A stretch of DNA of 64,000 nt from Rhynchopus sp. YZ270_cl-10 (Eukaryota > Euglenozoa > Diplonemea > Diplonemida > Diplonemidae): NCBI GenBank assembly GCA_964035575.1, contig OZ037867.1:310001-374000 (forward strand). The letters are read 5' to 3'. Both the position numbers and the translations under genes were made by a program. Positions within the stretch are counted from its first letter, which is position 1. Every line of letters begins with the position of its first letter. The notes under the pieces were generated by a model. It was given only the letters and a program-made list of their open reading frames with translations, had not been told where the DNA came from and ran no database searches. Shown piece after piece: positions 33,479 through 43,481 of the stretch.

Positions 33479-35751
33479 TTAAAGGTCCACACATACCATC
33501 GACTCAATGACAGCAGCGTGCTTTTCAGCAGCCTTCTTCCTCCTGAGCTTCATGGTCGGGGTCAGCTCGCCTCCGGGCTCGGAGAACTCCGAAACGAGAC
33601 GGTAGTACTGCACCTTTTGCGCCTGTTGGGTGGTGTTTATTTCTACATTATTTTTTTCAACTGTCACATCTACACAACGTTATGAAACCCAAGCTGCCAC
33701 CACCGACTGATCCATTTAACAGCAAAGAGTTGATAGCAAAACGCCTCTGGGACGCAGCCGCGGGGTTATCGAACCCCCTAGGGTTGCACTTTGGAGCTTT
33801 TAAAAAGAGAAATTGAAAAATGCAAACACTTCACCGGACAGCAGACATTAGTTCTCGGTTATAACCCCAGAGAGCCCTTCGCCATGCACACGGTTACCAC
33901 CGAGGGAGGTTGTAAGCAGGGAACATGGCCCCAACCAGAGAGGAGTTGAAAAAGAAAACATACGTTAGACGTGGCTGCGTCGTTTGCCTGCTTGATGCCT
34001 GCCTCGATGTAGGCCTTGTAGACGCTGCACTCCTGCACTTCTGCAAGCGTCTTTGCGGTGGTGTCTGGCACTCTGAGAGCAGGCCCGTCGAGGTTGTCGG
34101 TGGGGAGCCCTGTCGCTGCGTCTGGCAGGTTCTTGAGTGTGAGCACGACTGTCAGGTATTTGCGCTGGTCGCCTACCACCATCGCGTTGGACACTGCGGA
34201 CAGCGCCTTCTTGATCTCGTTCTCAATCAAGACGGGGGGGATGTTCTCTCCGCCTGCGGTGATGATCAGCTCCTTCTTCCGTCCGGTGATGGAGAGGAAG
34301 CCATCTGCATCGATCTTGCCAATATCCCCAGAGTGCAGGTAGCCTTCCCCGTCGATCGCCTTCGCGGTCTCTTCCGGGTTGTACATGTAACCCATCATGA
34401 GGTGGCGGCCCTTCCAGATCACTTCGCCTTCGCCGTATTCATCGGGGTTTTCGATTTTGAGTTCGTGTGCATCGTCTTGAGGGGCGTTGCCGCAGGTGGA
34501 GCCTAGCTTAGCGTTGCCAGGGCAGTTGCGGGTTTCTGGCCCAGTGCATTCGGACATCCCGTAGATTTCGAGGATCGGCATGTAAAGAGACGCAAAGAAG
34601 TCAATGGTAGAGAGCTTAGTGGGCGCGGCGCCAGTGAAAAAGCGTTTGCAGTGCTGCAGGCCCAGTTGGGTTTTGATTTTGTTGAAGACCAGCATCTGAG
34701 CGACGGAGAACCCCCAGGGGTATCCAACCTTGTCCGAGCAGTACGCCTCCGTCGAACGCTCGCCAATACCGCGGGCCCAGTCGGAGATGCTTTTCTTCAT
34801 GCCGACTGCCTCGTTAAGCTTGTCCTCCAACTTTTCCTCAATCTTCTCCCAGACACGCGGCACACCGAAGAACACTGTCGGCAAAGCCTCCTGCAGGACC
34901 GGCACCATTCCACGCATCACAGTAGGTGGCGCAAAGTAGCACATCCCTGCACATTCAATCATGAAGAAAATGTCAAGAATCTGTGCCGCAATATGCGACA
35001 ACGGCAGGTACCCCATCACCCTCTCATTTCCACGCACACAGTCACAGTCAATCGCAAGCTGCCTGCACACAAAGGTCAGACTGTCGTTGTTGATCATAAC
35101 TGCCTTCGGCGGCCCGGTTGTCCCTGAGGTGTAGATGAGCGAGCAGGCACTACCAGGGGTCGTTGCCTCACCACGTTCCTTCAGAGCTGCGTCATCGACG
35201 TCAGCGCCAAGCTTCATGAACTCTTCCCAAGAGTGGACATCAGGCTTCTCCGGCTTGGTGCCGCCCCACACCACAATATGCTTCAAATTGCCCACCCCAC
35301 GGTCACGAATGTCAAGAAACTTTGCCGCCTGTTTTTCATCTTCGCAAAACACAATGCGAGCCCTGCTGTGAGAGACCTGGTACTCCACTGCGGGGATTTG
35401 GTTGGATGCGTACACCCCTGCCGACATTCCAGATGCATAGATCGTCCCTACACACGCAAGCGACCATTCTGGTGCGTTAAACCCCATAATCAAGGTAGTA
35501 TCATGTGCCTTAAGGTCAAGCGCCATGAGGGACCGTGCAACCTTCTTCACATCCGTCTCGTATTCGATGTAGTTCCACGTCGTAGTGACCCCTTCACGTT
35601 TGACGCGCATTGCAGGGGAGTTTCCATACTCCGCGACAGTGCGTGACAGAATGGCGTCGACCTTGACAGGTTTGTTCTTGGCCCAGGAGGATTCGTCACC
35701 ACGGAGAAACTCCTTGGAGGGGTCGGTCTCGAAGAGCTGTGGGGCGACCAT
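33479..35751 (-). CDS. Long-chain acyl-CoA synthetase, bubblegum (ACSBG) type, two exons
   Basis: Exon 1 is 35751-33964 (596 codons), exon 2 is 33622-33479 (47 codons and stop); the joined protein is 643 residues. It activates fatty acids to acyl-CoA by way of an acyl-adenylate. Family motifs: IYTSGTTGPPKAVMI (ATP-binding), KRFFTGAAPTKLST, EIYGMSECTGP, YLHSGDIGKIDADGF and ITGRKKELIITAGGENIPP. The wording of the middle part (SDWARGIGE, YPWGFSVAQMLVFNKIKTQLGL) is closest to the bubblegum family. The C-terminus confirms the intron: known family members run NKKAxSNAQKVQKW, and here exon 1 ends DAATSN and exon 2 begins AQKVQYY, then GGELTPTMKLRR. The start at 35751 lies 24 bases after an acceptor-like CCCATTCAG. 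No signal peptide or obvious membrane anchor. Confidence 0.93.
33623..33963 (-). other. Spliceosomal intron, 341 bases, in the acyl-CoA synthetase gene
   Basis: Donor AAC|GTATGTTTTC, acceptor CCACCCAACAG|GCGCAA, phase 0. The intron carries two hairpin-family copies (33724-33790 with a TTCGATAACC word, and 33808-33865). The repeats therefore tolerate, or belong in, transcribed sequence. Confidence 0.9.
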
Positions 35752-35775
35752 TGTGCAGAGGGTTGTGTGTTGTGT

Positions 35776-35800
35776 CTGAATGGGAAAGGGAAAGGGGTGA
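35776..35800 (-). promoter_or_regulatory. Probable splice acceptor before acyl-CoA synthetase
   Basis: Minus strand: CCCTTTCCCTTTCCCATTCAG, then ACACAACAC and the ATG 24 bases on. A textbook pyrimidine tract with AG. Confidence 0.55.
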
Positions 35801-35920
35801 TGTGGATGTGAATGGTCTATCCTTTTCCATTGAGGGAAACGCAAAGCTCAAAGAAAGAGAAGTTAGATTCATATCCTTTTTCTAGTTGTCGGTCTAATTA
35901 GAATTTTGGAAATTATTAGA

Positions 35921-36192
35921 TCTAATAATGACATTATTAGATTATTAGAGTATAATTAGAGCATTATTAGAGTATTATTAGAGTTTTCAGGTACACAGGT
36001 ACACAGGTACACAGGTACACAGGTACACAGGTACACAGGTACACAGGTACACAGGTACACAGGTACACAGGTACACAGGTACACAGGTACACAGGTACAC
36101 AGGTACACAGGTACACAGGTACACAGGTATACTGTAAAACTCTCAATACTCTAATGTGCTCTCTCTAATAATCAAATAATGTCATTATTAAA
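35921..36192. mobile_element. Inverted-repeat element with an 8-bp minisatellite core
   Basis: Left arm 35922-35993 and right arm 36130-36192 are inverted copies built on TAATAATGACATTATT, GATTATTAGAG and GAGTTTT words. The core (35989-36129) is about 17 perfect units of ACAGGTAC. Arms of about 65 bases with minor differences round a pure tandem array suggest one unit that arose or moved as a whole. No coding. Confidence 0.75.
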
Positions 36193-36259
36193 TCCCACCA
36201 ATGACATAACGAAGTATCGCTTGAAAGTACCGTTCAAAATACCTTGCTTGGGTGTGCAG

Positions 36260-37180
36260 TGAAGGAGCACACACAAGGTATCTCACGATAAATCAATCAG
36301 ATAAACGTTACATCATTGGAAAATTGTTGGCACCGCCGCCCTGTCTTCGTATTTATTACGTCGACAGGCCAAACAGCGTTGGGCTCAGAAGAAGCAGTGC
36401 AAGACACTGGGGATCAACATGAGAACCAACTCCCAACAGCACAGGCTACCGAAGTAGCAGGTGGGGTGTTGCGGGTGTTTGGGGTGAAAGAAAATCGATT
36501 TTGGTAAGTTACAGCAGAAAATTCTTAAGTTTGCACTAGTCGAGAGAGGCTTACCCGCTGCAGTGAAGCAGTGCACCCATTTAAGGATGGAGAAGCGTGA
36601 CACGCACATACAAGTATGTACGTTACTTCAACAAAGGCTGAATTCTGGTAATTCTAAGGGATGTGAATTCAGCCACCACGCAGGTAGTGTTTTAAGGTTC
36701 CTCGCTTTGTTCTGCACAGCGGGCTTATGATACAAAGGAGTTGCCCCCGCTCTCTTTCGCGCAAACATAAGAAAATTCTGAAGTAACTACAACCTGGCGT
36801 GCGGGTACAGATGCATTGCTTTGTTCTTTCCTCAAAGTCATGTGTGATCTCTCGGGTCTGTACTAAAGTCAGTGTTTAGATAAGCATCCACTTGACTCGT
36901 TCTAACAACCGTTGAAATCTAGAACAAAACAATACACTGCCCCTTCTCACACCAAGCCGCCATGCTTCAAGAGCATGCCCTGGGCAAAAATTACTGTGAC
37001 AAAAATTAGTTTTCTGGGGGAACGCAATATTTTCTTGTGCCAAGTCCTCCGCAAGCAGAGGACAGCCTTTCCGGATCCCGAAGTTGAATTTCTTGCACTA
37101 GCTATGCTCCCTGGGTTAATGGCTATAGCAGTGACTGACTAAGAATTTCCCACCCCCAGATGAAGAAAGAACCGACGCAG
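36260..37180. repeat. Diverged duplication, unit 1
   Basis: Segments near 36340-36490, 36780-36840 and 36900-37160 reappear in the same order at 38560-38750, 38755-38815 and 39030-39330. The best-kept part runs from TTCAAGAGCATGCC to GCTATAGCAGTGACTGAC. No intact gene is seen; some peptide-like fragments occur but with no consistent frame. Confidence 0.65.
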
Positions 37181-37318
37181 AGGTGTGGCTTCTTCATAGT
37201 TTATTCTGCATTTTATAATTGCATCCTGTGAGGGAGGGTTTGTGTGAGGGTGTTTTTGGAGGTGTGGTGGGAAGAGAAAAGAAAAGCAAGAAGAAGACAC
37301 AAAGAAAGTCACTTACTG

Positions 37319-37776
37319 GCACTTTTGAGCATTGAATTTATGAAGAATTTATCCCATGGCTATTTTGTGTGCACCCTGTACATTTTGTATGGGCCAGCGC
37401 CTTAGCAAAAAACGCAAAAATCGAGTGTCTTGACCATTTGGGGTTTTGCCAAATACACGTCTTTGAACAAACCCACACCTAAACAGTGGTTAGACAACGC
37501 GATTTTTGACCCAATAAAAAATTTCTTTTTCGCCGAAAATCGGGCGTGGTCGGTCATAAAATAGACCAAAAAATCCAAAGAAAACCTCAGATTGACCAAA
37601 TCGAGAAAAAAGTTGTCAAGTCGAAATTTCAGCCAAATTGGGTAAAACCCACGAAAAATTGGCTGCGCAAAACCGCGTTTTAGACCCCCACAGATGCTCA
37701 AAAGTGCCAAATTTTGCTTTTAATGGCCTCAAATCGTCGAAATTCGCCCTAAAGGGCAAAAAAAAAATTCGAGAGT
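37319..37776. repeat. Dispersed repeat, copy 1
   Basis: Shares long stretches with 40219-40890: GTATGGGCCAGCGCCTT, CGATTTTTGACC, AAAATCGGGCGTGGT and CATAAAAT, in the same order. Its right end (37675-37776, with GGCCTCAAATCGTCGAAATT) is repeated inverted at 40213-40325. Non-coding. Confidence 0.7.
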
Positions 37777-37811
37777 CCCTTTCCCTGGGAGACAATAGCT
37801 GGAAATCGAGA

Positions 37812-38105
37812 CTAATAAAATTCTAAGGGGAATAGTCAGTTATGCCCTACCCTTTTTTTGAAATGGTCAGAGATACCCGAAAATAAGTTCAGATATTGGT
37901 CAGAGATACCCGAAAATAAGTTCAGATATTGGTCAGAGATGCCCCATTTTCAAAAATAGGGCATAACTGACCAATATCTGAACTTATTTTCGGGTATTTC
38001 GGGTATCTCTGACTATTTCTCAACTTATTTTCGGGCATGTCTGACCATATCGCCAACTTTTTTCGGGTACCCCAAAAAAGTTGGTTTTCGGGTATACCCA
38101 GATAC
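37812..38105. repeat. Long palindromic hairpin element, copy 1
   Basis: 37864-38020 folds on itself about a centre near 37946, with arms made of repeated ATACCCGAAAATAAGTTCAG words. The left shoulder (37812-37860, GGGGAATAGTCAGTTATGCC) recurs inverted at 39949-39995. 38085-38135 adds a short CCCAGATA tandem array. Confidence 0.7.
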
Positions 38106-38499
38106 CCAGATACCCAGATACCAGGTCCAGGTCCAGGTACCCAGGAACAGGAAAAAAGTCGTGAAAGAGCAACCACAGCTCCACATGACAAACACAAAAG
38201 TGTCCAGTCACGTGGGGCATTCATGCACTGAGGAGATAATGATCCAACAATTTACAAGAAAGATTACTTAACCTACTGCTGGAAATTGCCAGGTCGTAGT
38301 AACACACAAAGTGTGCCTCCGTTCGGGAAGACCGGATATTCTAGAGACCAAAAAGGCCTCAAGAATATCTTCCGGTAGTCAAGGTAGAACCGAGTGAACG
38401 GCCCAAGACCCCCGTGGAGAAGTTAAATGTTGTAATGCTATCAGGTAGAAACTGCGAACACTGTCTTACCCTCCTCAATGCATGGTGGTTGATGTCTTC

Positions 38500-39340
38500 C
38501 ACAACAAATTTCCTGTACCCAGGTACCCAGGTTTCCAGACCCACGCAGCACTACGTCGCAGTACTACGCAAAATTTACCACCAGACCCTGTCTTCGTGCA
38601 CCTGAAGTACAACGCCGCAGACAGGCCAAACATGCGTTGGACTCAGAGGAATGCCCGCTGTGCAGGTATCATGAGAACCAACTCCCAGCAACAAGGGGCG
38701 CCTTTTGGCGGGCGTTGTTGAGGGTGTTTGGGGTGCAAAGTTTTCCACAATTTTGATGCGCGGGTACAGAAGTGTTATCTTGTTCTTTCATCTCTAAGAA
38801 ATGTAAATGTCAATCGCGTTTAACTACCACGAGGGCTTGTTCAGTGAACCCACGAGGGGTCGAAGGGGGTTGGTTATCCCATATCTATCAAAGGTTGTGT
38901 CGACCAGGCTAAACCACTATGTTACGCTGTACGTTGTTAAATCCGAAGAAATAACACTTTAGCAGCCGCAGGAAGTTTGCTAAAAAGAGTGCCTCACGCT
39001 ACACAAACCACCACCCGCGATTGACTTAGATGTTATAACAAAGAGAATTCAGAACAAAACAACACCCTGCCCCATACACACTAAATTGTCATGCTTCAAG
39101 AGCATGCCTGGGCCAAAATTACTGTGACAAAAAAGGCAACAAGACCACCCACAAGGAGTGTGAAATGTGCACTGGTTTTCTGGGGGAACGCAATATTTTC
39201 TTGTGCCTCGTCCTCCGTAAGCAGAGGACAGACTTTCCGGAAGGTTTCCAAAGTCGAATTTCTTGCACTAGCTATGCTCCCTGGGTTAATGGCTATAGCA
39301 GTGACTGACAAAGTGTTCCCACCCCCAGGTCTTCGTCCAC
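38500..39340. repeat. Diverged duplication, unit 2
   Basis: Second copy of the 36260-37180 sequence, about 2.2 kb downstream in direct orientation. One frame near 38610-38740 reads AKHALDSEECPLCRYHENQL and could be a zinc-knuckle fragment of a lost mobile-element protein. The matching part of copy 1 does not keep it. Confidence 0.6.
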
Positions 39341-39797
39341 AAACAAATCTAGAATAGATTGATTTGGGTGAAGCCTTGGATTTTGAGTTGTTGAATGTCG
39401 GAGAGCGGCGCTCATCGCAATCACGGATGCAGTTCAGATTTCACGATCCTGTGATGAGTGTAAATGTGGGGTGTGATTAAGTTATGGTATACAAACGCAG
39501 TAGTCGGGAAGGGTGAGGTTAATGAAAAAAGTGGTAATAACTATGTATTTCCGCGAAATAAGGTAGCCTTTTTTCACGCTACAGAGAGTTTCCTGCTGCA
39601 CTAATGGTTCCCAAGCGAAGCGAGGGACCATGTATAAGGGTTTGCGGGTTTGCGGGTATTTACCCCCACTAAAAGTGGCCGTGTGTGGGGTAGAGGGGTG
39701 AAAATCATACCATGCTGCTTCAATACTGTCTCTGCTGTCGCATTCCCTCATGGTGGGTCACTCACCCACTGGGCAAAAAATCAAAGGGGGTACCCCC

Positions 39798-39995
39798 AAA
39801 TAAGTGGGTACCCCAAATAAGTTCAGAGATACCCGAAAAAAGTTCAGATATACCCGAAAATAAGTTCAGATATAGTCAGTTATGCCCTATTTCTGGTTTT
39901 CGGGTACATCTGAACTTATTTTCGGGTATCTCTGACCATTTCAAAAAAAGGGTAGGGTATAACTGACTATTCCCCAAATTCTAATAAAATTCTAA
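39798..39995. repeat. Long palindromic hairpin element, copy 2
   Basis: Inverted relative of 37812-38105, with the same ATACCCGAAAATAAGTTCAG words folding about a centre near 39890. Its right shoulder mirrors the left shoulder of copy 1, so the two copies bound the 2.2 kb between them. Confidence 0.7.
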
Positions 39996-40003
39996 TAATA
40001 CCC

Positions 40004-40166
40004 TAAGGAGGCACGGCACTTTTGTGGAATTTTGTGGAATTTTGTGGAATTTTGTGGAATTTTGTGGAATTTTGTGGAATTTCAAAAACTCGACTTCTAC
40101 TTTTTCCCCTTATAAAAAATTCCACAAAATTCCACAAAATTCCACAAAAGTGCCGTGCCTCCTTAG
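40004..40166. mobile_element. Palindromic element with TTTTGTGGAA repeats
   Basis: Near-perfect inverted arms of about 45-50 bases: AAGGAGGCACGGCACTTTTG followed by TGGAATTTTG repeats at the left, and the reverse complement at the right. The TTTTGTGGAA decamer is iterated six times in the left arm and three in the right. The element interrupts the right arm of the larger inverted repeat (37675-37890 against 39907-40330), so it inserted there later. The TGCCGTGCCTCCT end also occurs at 42034-42046. Confidence 0.75.
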
Positions 40167-40212
40167 GGTACCTTTTTTGGTCCGATCCTCCTTCTAAGGT
40201 GCTCGCTCTCCA

Positions 40213-40890
40213 TACCTAGACCCTCGAATTTTTTTTTTTTGCCCCTATATAGGGCTAATTTCGACGATTTGAGGCCATTAAAAGCAAAATTTGGCACTTT
40301 TGAGCATCTAGGGGGGTCTAAAACGCGGTTCCGCGAACCCAAAATTTCGTGATTTTTACCACAGACAAGTCGATTTTTGGAAAAATCTCAAAAAAAAAAA
40401 ATCCCAATTTTTTTTTCGCAAGTGTTTTTGAGGCCTGCTCACTACACCCTAGGCACCCTTCTGGGACCAAAAAGTCAAAAAAAGCAAGAATTGGGCTGTT
40501 TTGAGCATCTAGAGTTTATTCCCCAGCCATTTTCTGCACCACCAGTGCACTTTGTATGGGCCAGCGCCTTGTCAAAAAATCGAAAAATCTCAAAAAAAAA
40601 AAATTTTTTTTCGGGAAAATTTCGACCACTGAGGTGGGTCTTTGGGCACAAAAAATGCAAAAAAATGCAAAAATCGGGTGTTTTGACCATCTGTGGTTAC
40701 ACAAAACACACTTCTGTACGAGCCTACACCAATACAGTGGTAATACAAGGCGATTTTTGACCAAAAAAAAAATTTTTTTTTCGCCCAAAATCGGGCGTGG
40801 TACGTCATAAAATGGCCCAAAAAATCCAAGGAAAACCTTCGATTGGGCAAATTATGAAAAAAAATTTCAAGTCAAATTTTCAACCAAAAT
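40213..40890. repeat. Dispersed repeat, copy 2
   Basis: 40213-40330 is the inverted match of 37675-37776; 40545-40890 is a direct match of about 37378-37640. AT-rich with A runs of 9-11. No gene. Confidence 0.65.
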
Positions 40891-41282
40891 ACGGTCATTT
40901 TGTTCACACAGTGATTCTACGTCATGCTGGCTTCCTGTGCAGAACTCCAGCAATTCACCAATGCCGGCATCTATCTTTCCATTATCGCCATTGCACTTCG
41001 TGTGTTACCAACGTGCTCAAGAAATGACGTGCTGTCACACTCCAACCAGAGTATCGAACCCGTACGTACATAACGAAGATACACGAGCCCACCCAAAGGC
41101 GGAGGGTCTAGCCGAAGGCGGACGAGCTAGCCCAATCCGGACGAGCGAGCCTCAATCTAGACGAGCGAGCCTCATAAAGCACACCAGCTCCAATCTGACG
41201 GGGAACTTCGAGCCTGTAAGCCCAGAGAAAGAACCTGGCCACCGGAGGGCCCTAACGGCCCGACGAGGAGGCGCCCCATAGG
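40891..41282. other. Spacer with a short GC-rich stretch
   Basis: No gene recognised. 41060-41280 is GC-rich with a doubled GACGAGCGAGCCTCA word. GTATCGAACCC at 41048 looks like a tRNA T-loop on the minus strand, but no cloverleaf stems can be drawn. Confidence 0.4.
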
Positions 41283-41498
41283 CATAGTGTGCAGACGAAC
41301 AAAATGTTCGTCGATGTTCGTCGTGGGGGGGGGAAAAATTTTTTGTTCGTCGTTGTTCGTCGATGTTCGTCGTTGTTCGTCGTGGGTTGCCCTTGTGGCA
41401 GGGACCTGTTCGTCGATGTTCGTCGACGAACATCGACGAACAAAACCGACGAACATTTTGTTCGTCGACGAACCAAAAATGTTCGTCTGCACACTATG
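41283..41498. mobile_element. Inverted-repeat element with GTTCGTCG octamers
   Basis: Ends are CATAGTGTGCAGACGAACA and its reverse complement. The body is built almost wholly from GTTCGTCG and its complement CGACGAAC, with a GTTCGTCGACGAAC palindrome near 41420. Outside flanks are also roughly inverted (GCGCCCCATAGG and ATAGGGCGC). No coding. Confidence 0.75.
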
Positions 41499-42043
41499 CA
41501 TAGGGCGCTGGGGCCAAGGGACTTAAGTCGCCCTAACGCTTCGCTAAGTACCTGGAAAAATCCCTAAGGAAAAAAGTGGAAAAAAAGTGTCTCAAAATTG
41601 ACATCTATTTTTGGACCTTTTTGCTGGGTAGGTTTGGGTCGGTCCGACCTGACCCTACTGAGTCGGTTTAAGTCGGGTTGGTAGCCTTGTCCCCTATCAT
41701 CTCCCCTCTCCCCCTTTTAATACAAGGGCAGTCTCGTGACTATGTAACCTACAAAACCACCATTTAAGCACCTCAGTATCATACCCCATCTAAGCACCCT
41801 CAACCCTCATCCACACAGATTCGCCTCCTTAAACCTGCAAACCTGCAAACCTTCTAACACCTCAGAGGGCAAGGCCCGCAAACCCTTATTCCAATGGAAG
41901 AATTTTCCAAAAATTCTCTATACTTCCTATGACTGGACCCAACTCCCCTCACTATTTTTCCCCCCTAAAAAACGCCAAAAACGCCCAAAAAATTCTGCCA
42001 AAAATATCAAAAATATCAAAAATGCGCATTTTTGCCGTGCCTC
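41499..42043. other. Gene-free stretch
   Basis: No gene. It includes a partial hairpin-family copy near 41714-41750 and a run of AAAATATC and AACGCC words before 42040. Confidence 0.45.
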
Positions 42044-42168
42044 CTAATAATCCAATTATTAGGGTAATTATTAGATTATTATTAGAATTTGAGTTTTATT
42101 AGAATTTGAAAATTCTAATAAAACTCTAATAATTAGGTTAATTAGGATTCTAATAATCTAACTGGACC
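42044..42168. repeat. AT-rich palindrome of TAATAAT words
   Basis: A self-complementary stretch centred near 42107 (AGAATTTG/AAAATTCT), with arms of TTATTAGAATTT and AATTATTAGG. It resembles the arms of 35921-36192 but lacks a tandem core. Confidence 0.6.
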
Positions 42169-42263
42169 GACAACTAGACCTTTTCTAAACGAAAAGAAGG
42201 TAAAGAGGGTGCGAAAAATGTATCCTTTTTTTGTTGGAAGTTTTGCAAAACGTAGAAAAAGAA

Positions 42264-42330
42264 AGTGAAGTTATTAATGCAGGCACCTCCGACTGACCCA
42301 CTTATGATGCCAGCCATCCGGATGAAAGCA
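42264..42330 (-). repeat. GGCACCTCC repeat family copy
   Basis: Plus strand: AATGCAGGCACCTCC, GACTGACCCACTTATGATGC, CAGCCATCCGGATGAAAGC. Same orientation as the copies at 32395 and 47325. Confidence 0.7.
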
Positions 42331-42596
42331 CAAGTACCCTGCGGCCAACAACAGAAGATGTAAAAAGGAAACTTAAGTAGACCTACCCGTACCGTAAGAG
42401 AACGAGGGCGGTACACAACCGCTCGACAGCCGGCGGCCCACCTTCCGTTGAAGAGTTGTGAGCTTTACAGGTACTGCAGTTCGCTACACCCAACGCTTGG
42501 TGCACGATAGTCTACACAAGAGAGCAGAAACCCAAAGAAAAGTAAATGCTTCATGCACAAATTGAAACTTCAGTAGTTTGGTTTCTAACATAGAGA

Positions 42597-42672
42597 GAAG
42601 TTAGATTCATATACTTTCAGTTCACAGAATTGAAAGTATTTGAGAGGGTCAACACAATTCACTCATTCTTTT
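42597..42672 (+). repeat. Repeat copy that preserves the MITE empty site
   Basis: TTAGATTCATATACTTTCAG, then CACAGAATTGAAAGTATTTG and AGAGGGTCAACACAAT. The same sequence at 62007-62200 is split after CATAT by a 126-base insertion. The word AGTTAGATTCATAT also starts a related stretch at 35869. Confidence 0.8.
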
Positions 42673-43481
42673 TGGTTTTAGAGAAGTTGAAAGGTGCAAA
42701 GGAAATGGTTTCATATACTTCCAAGGAGAAAAGCCCAAAAGGATGTTCCAAACTGCAGATAATCGGGGGTAGGAAAGTAAGCACAACGGTGCGTTGTGCT
42801 ACATCTCACAAAGGAAACCGCTGGGAAAGTCCATCTCAGTGCAGGGAGGGAAAGTATCCCGGCGGTAGGGGAAAAAACTTACACTCCCCCGTGTATATGT
42901 CCGGACCCATTTTGATGTGTATATCAGTCGTTCCCCCATAAAGTGTCAATTTGGTGGACCACCCTTTCACTAGGTCACTTTATTAGCATTAGCGTCAGGC
43001 CCTGGTTTCCCTATTTTCCCGTGAATTTTCACACCTCTTCCAATTTTGTCGGGGAGTCGCTTGTGCGGGAAGAAAGCTCGGAATGGACTTTTCTGAAGGG
43101 GAAAAAAAAAAACTTCTTCAAAATTCACACCCGAAGAAGGAGCGCAGAATCCCTGCCGGAATCCATTACTATCTATTTATTCGACTTTTTATACAGTAGT
43201 TTTATTTTGCGATACTTCAGTGTGTTCCATGCGTAGGGTCCGAGTTGGCCTAGTGGACCTGAACCAACTTCCTTTTAACTTTCTTTGCGTCAGGTGTTCC
43301 ATGCATAGGGTCTAGCTGGCCTTAGTGGACCGGAACCAACCTTTTTTCAACCTTGTTCTTGTTTTATCTCTACTTTAGCAGCAAAAATCTTGCACTCCCT
43401 AGTCCCATCCTGGTCGCATACTGCGAGTTTTCCTGGATGCGCAGGAAAAATGACTCCCAGTAAGGCTTGCTGTAAACTCGG
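42673..43481. other. Gene-free stretch before the ATPase stop
   Basis: No gene. 43061-43090 repeats part of the core of the 1513-2005 element (CTTGTGCGGGAAGAAAGCTC). 43207-43335 is a tandem duplication. Confidence 0.45.
43207..43335 (+). repeat. 73-bp tandem duplication with A-box-like word
   Basis: Two copies, offset by about 73 bases, of GTGTTCCATGC..TAGGGTC followed by a GGCCTTAGTGGACC-type word and GAACCAAC. In the first copy TGGCCTAGTGG matches the A-box of polymerase III promoters. No B-box or tRNA fold is seen. Confidence 0.5.

Noticed and set aside
36260-39340. Small hydrophobic proteins in the duplicated units
   Set aside because: Frames are not kept between the two copies and both strands give similar-length readings.
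41030-41110. Possible tRNA on the minus strand (GGGTTCGATAC)
   Set aside because: Only the T-loop-like word is present; T-stem arms do not pair and no acceptor or anticodon stems can be drawn.
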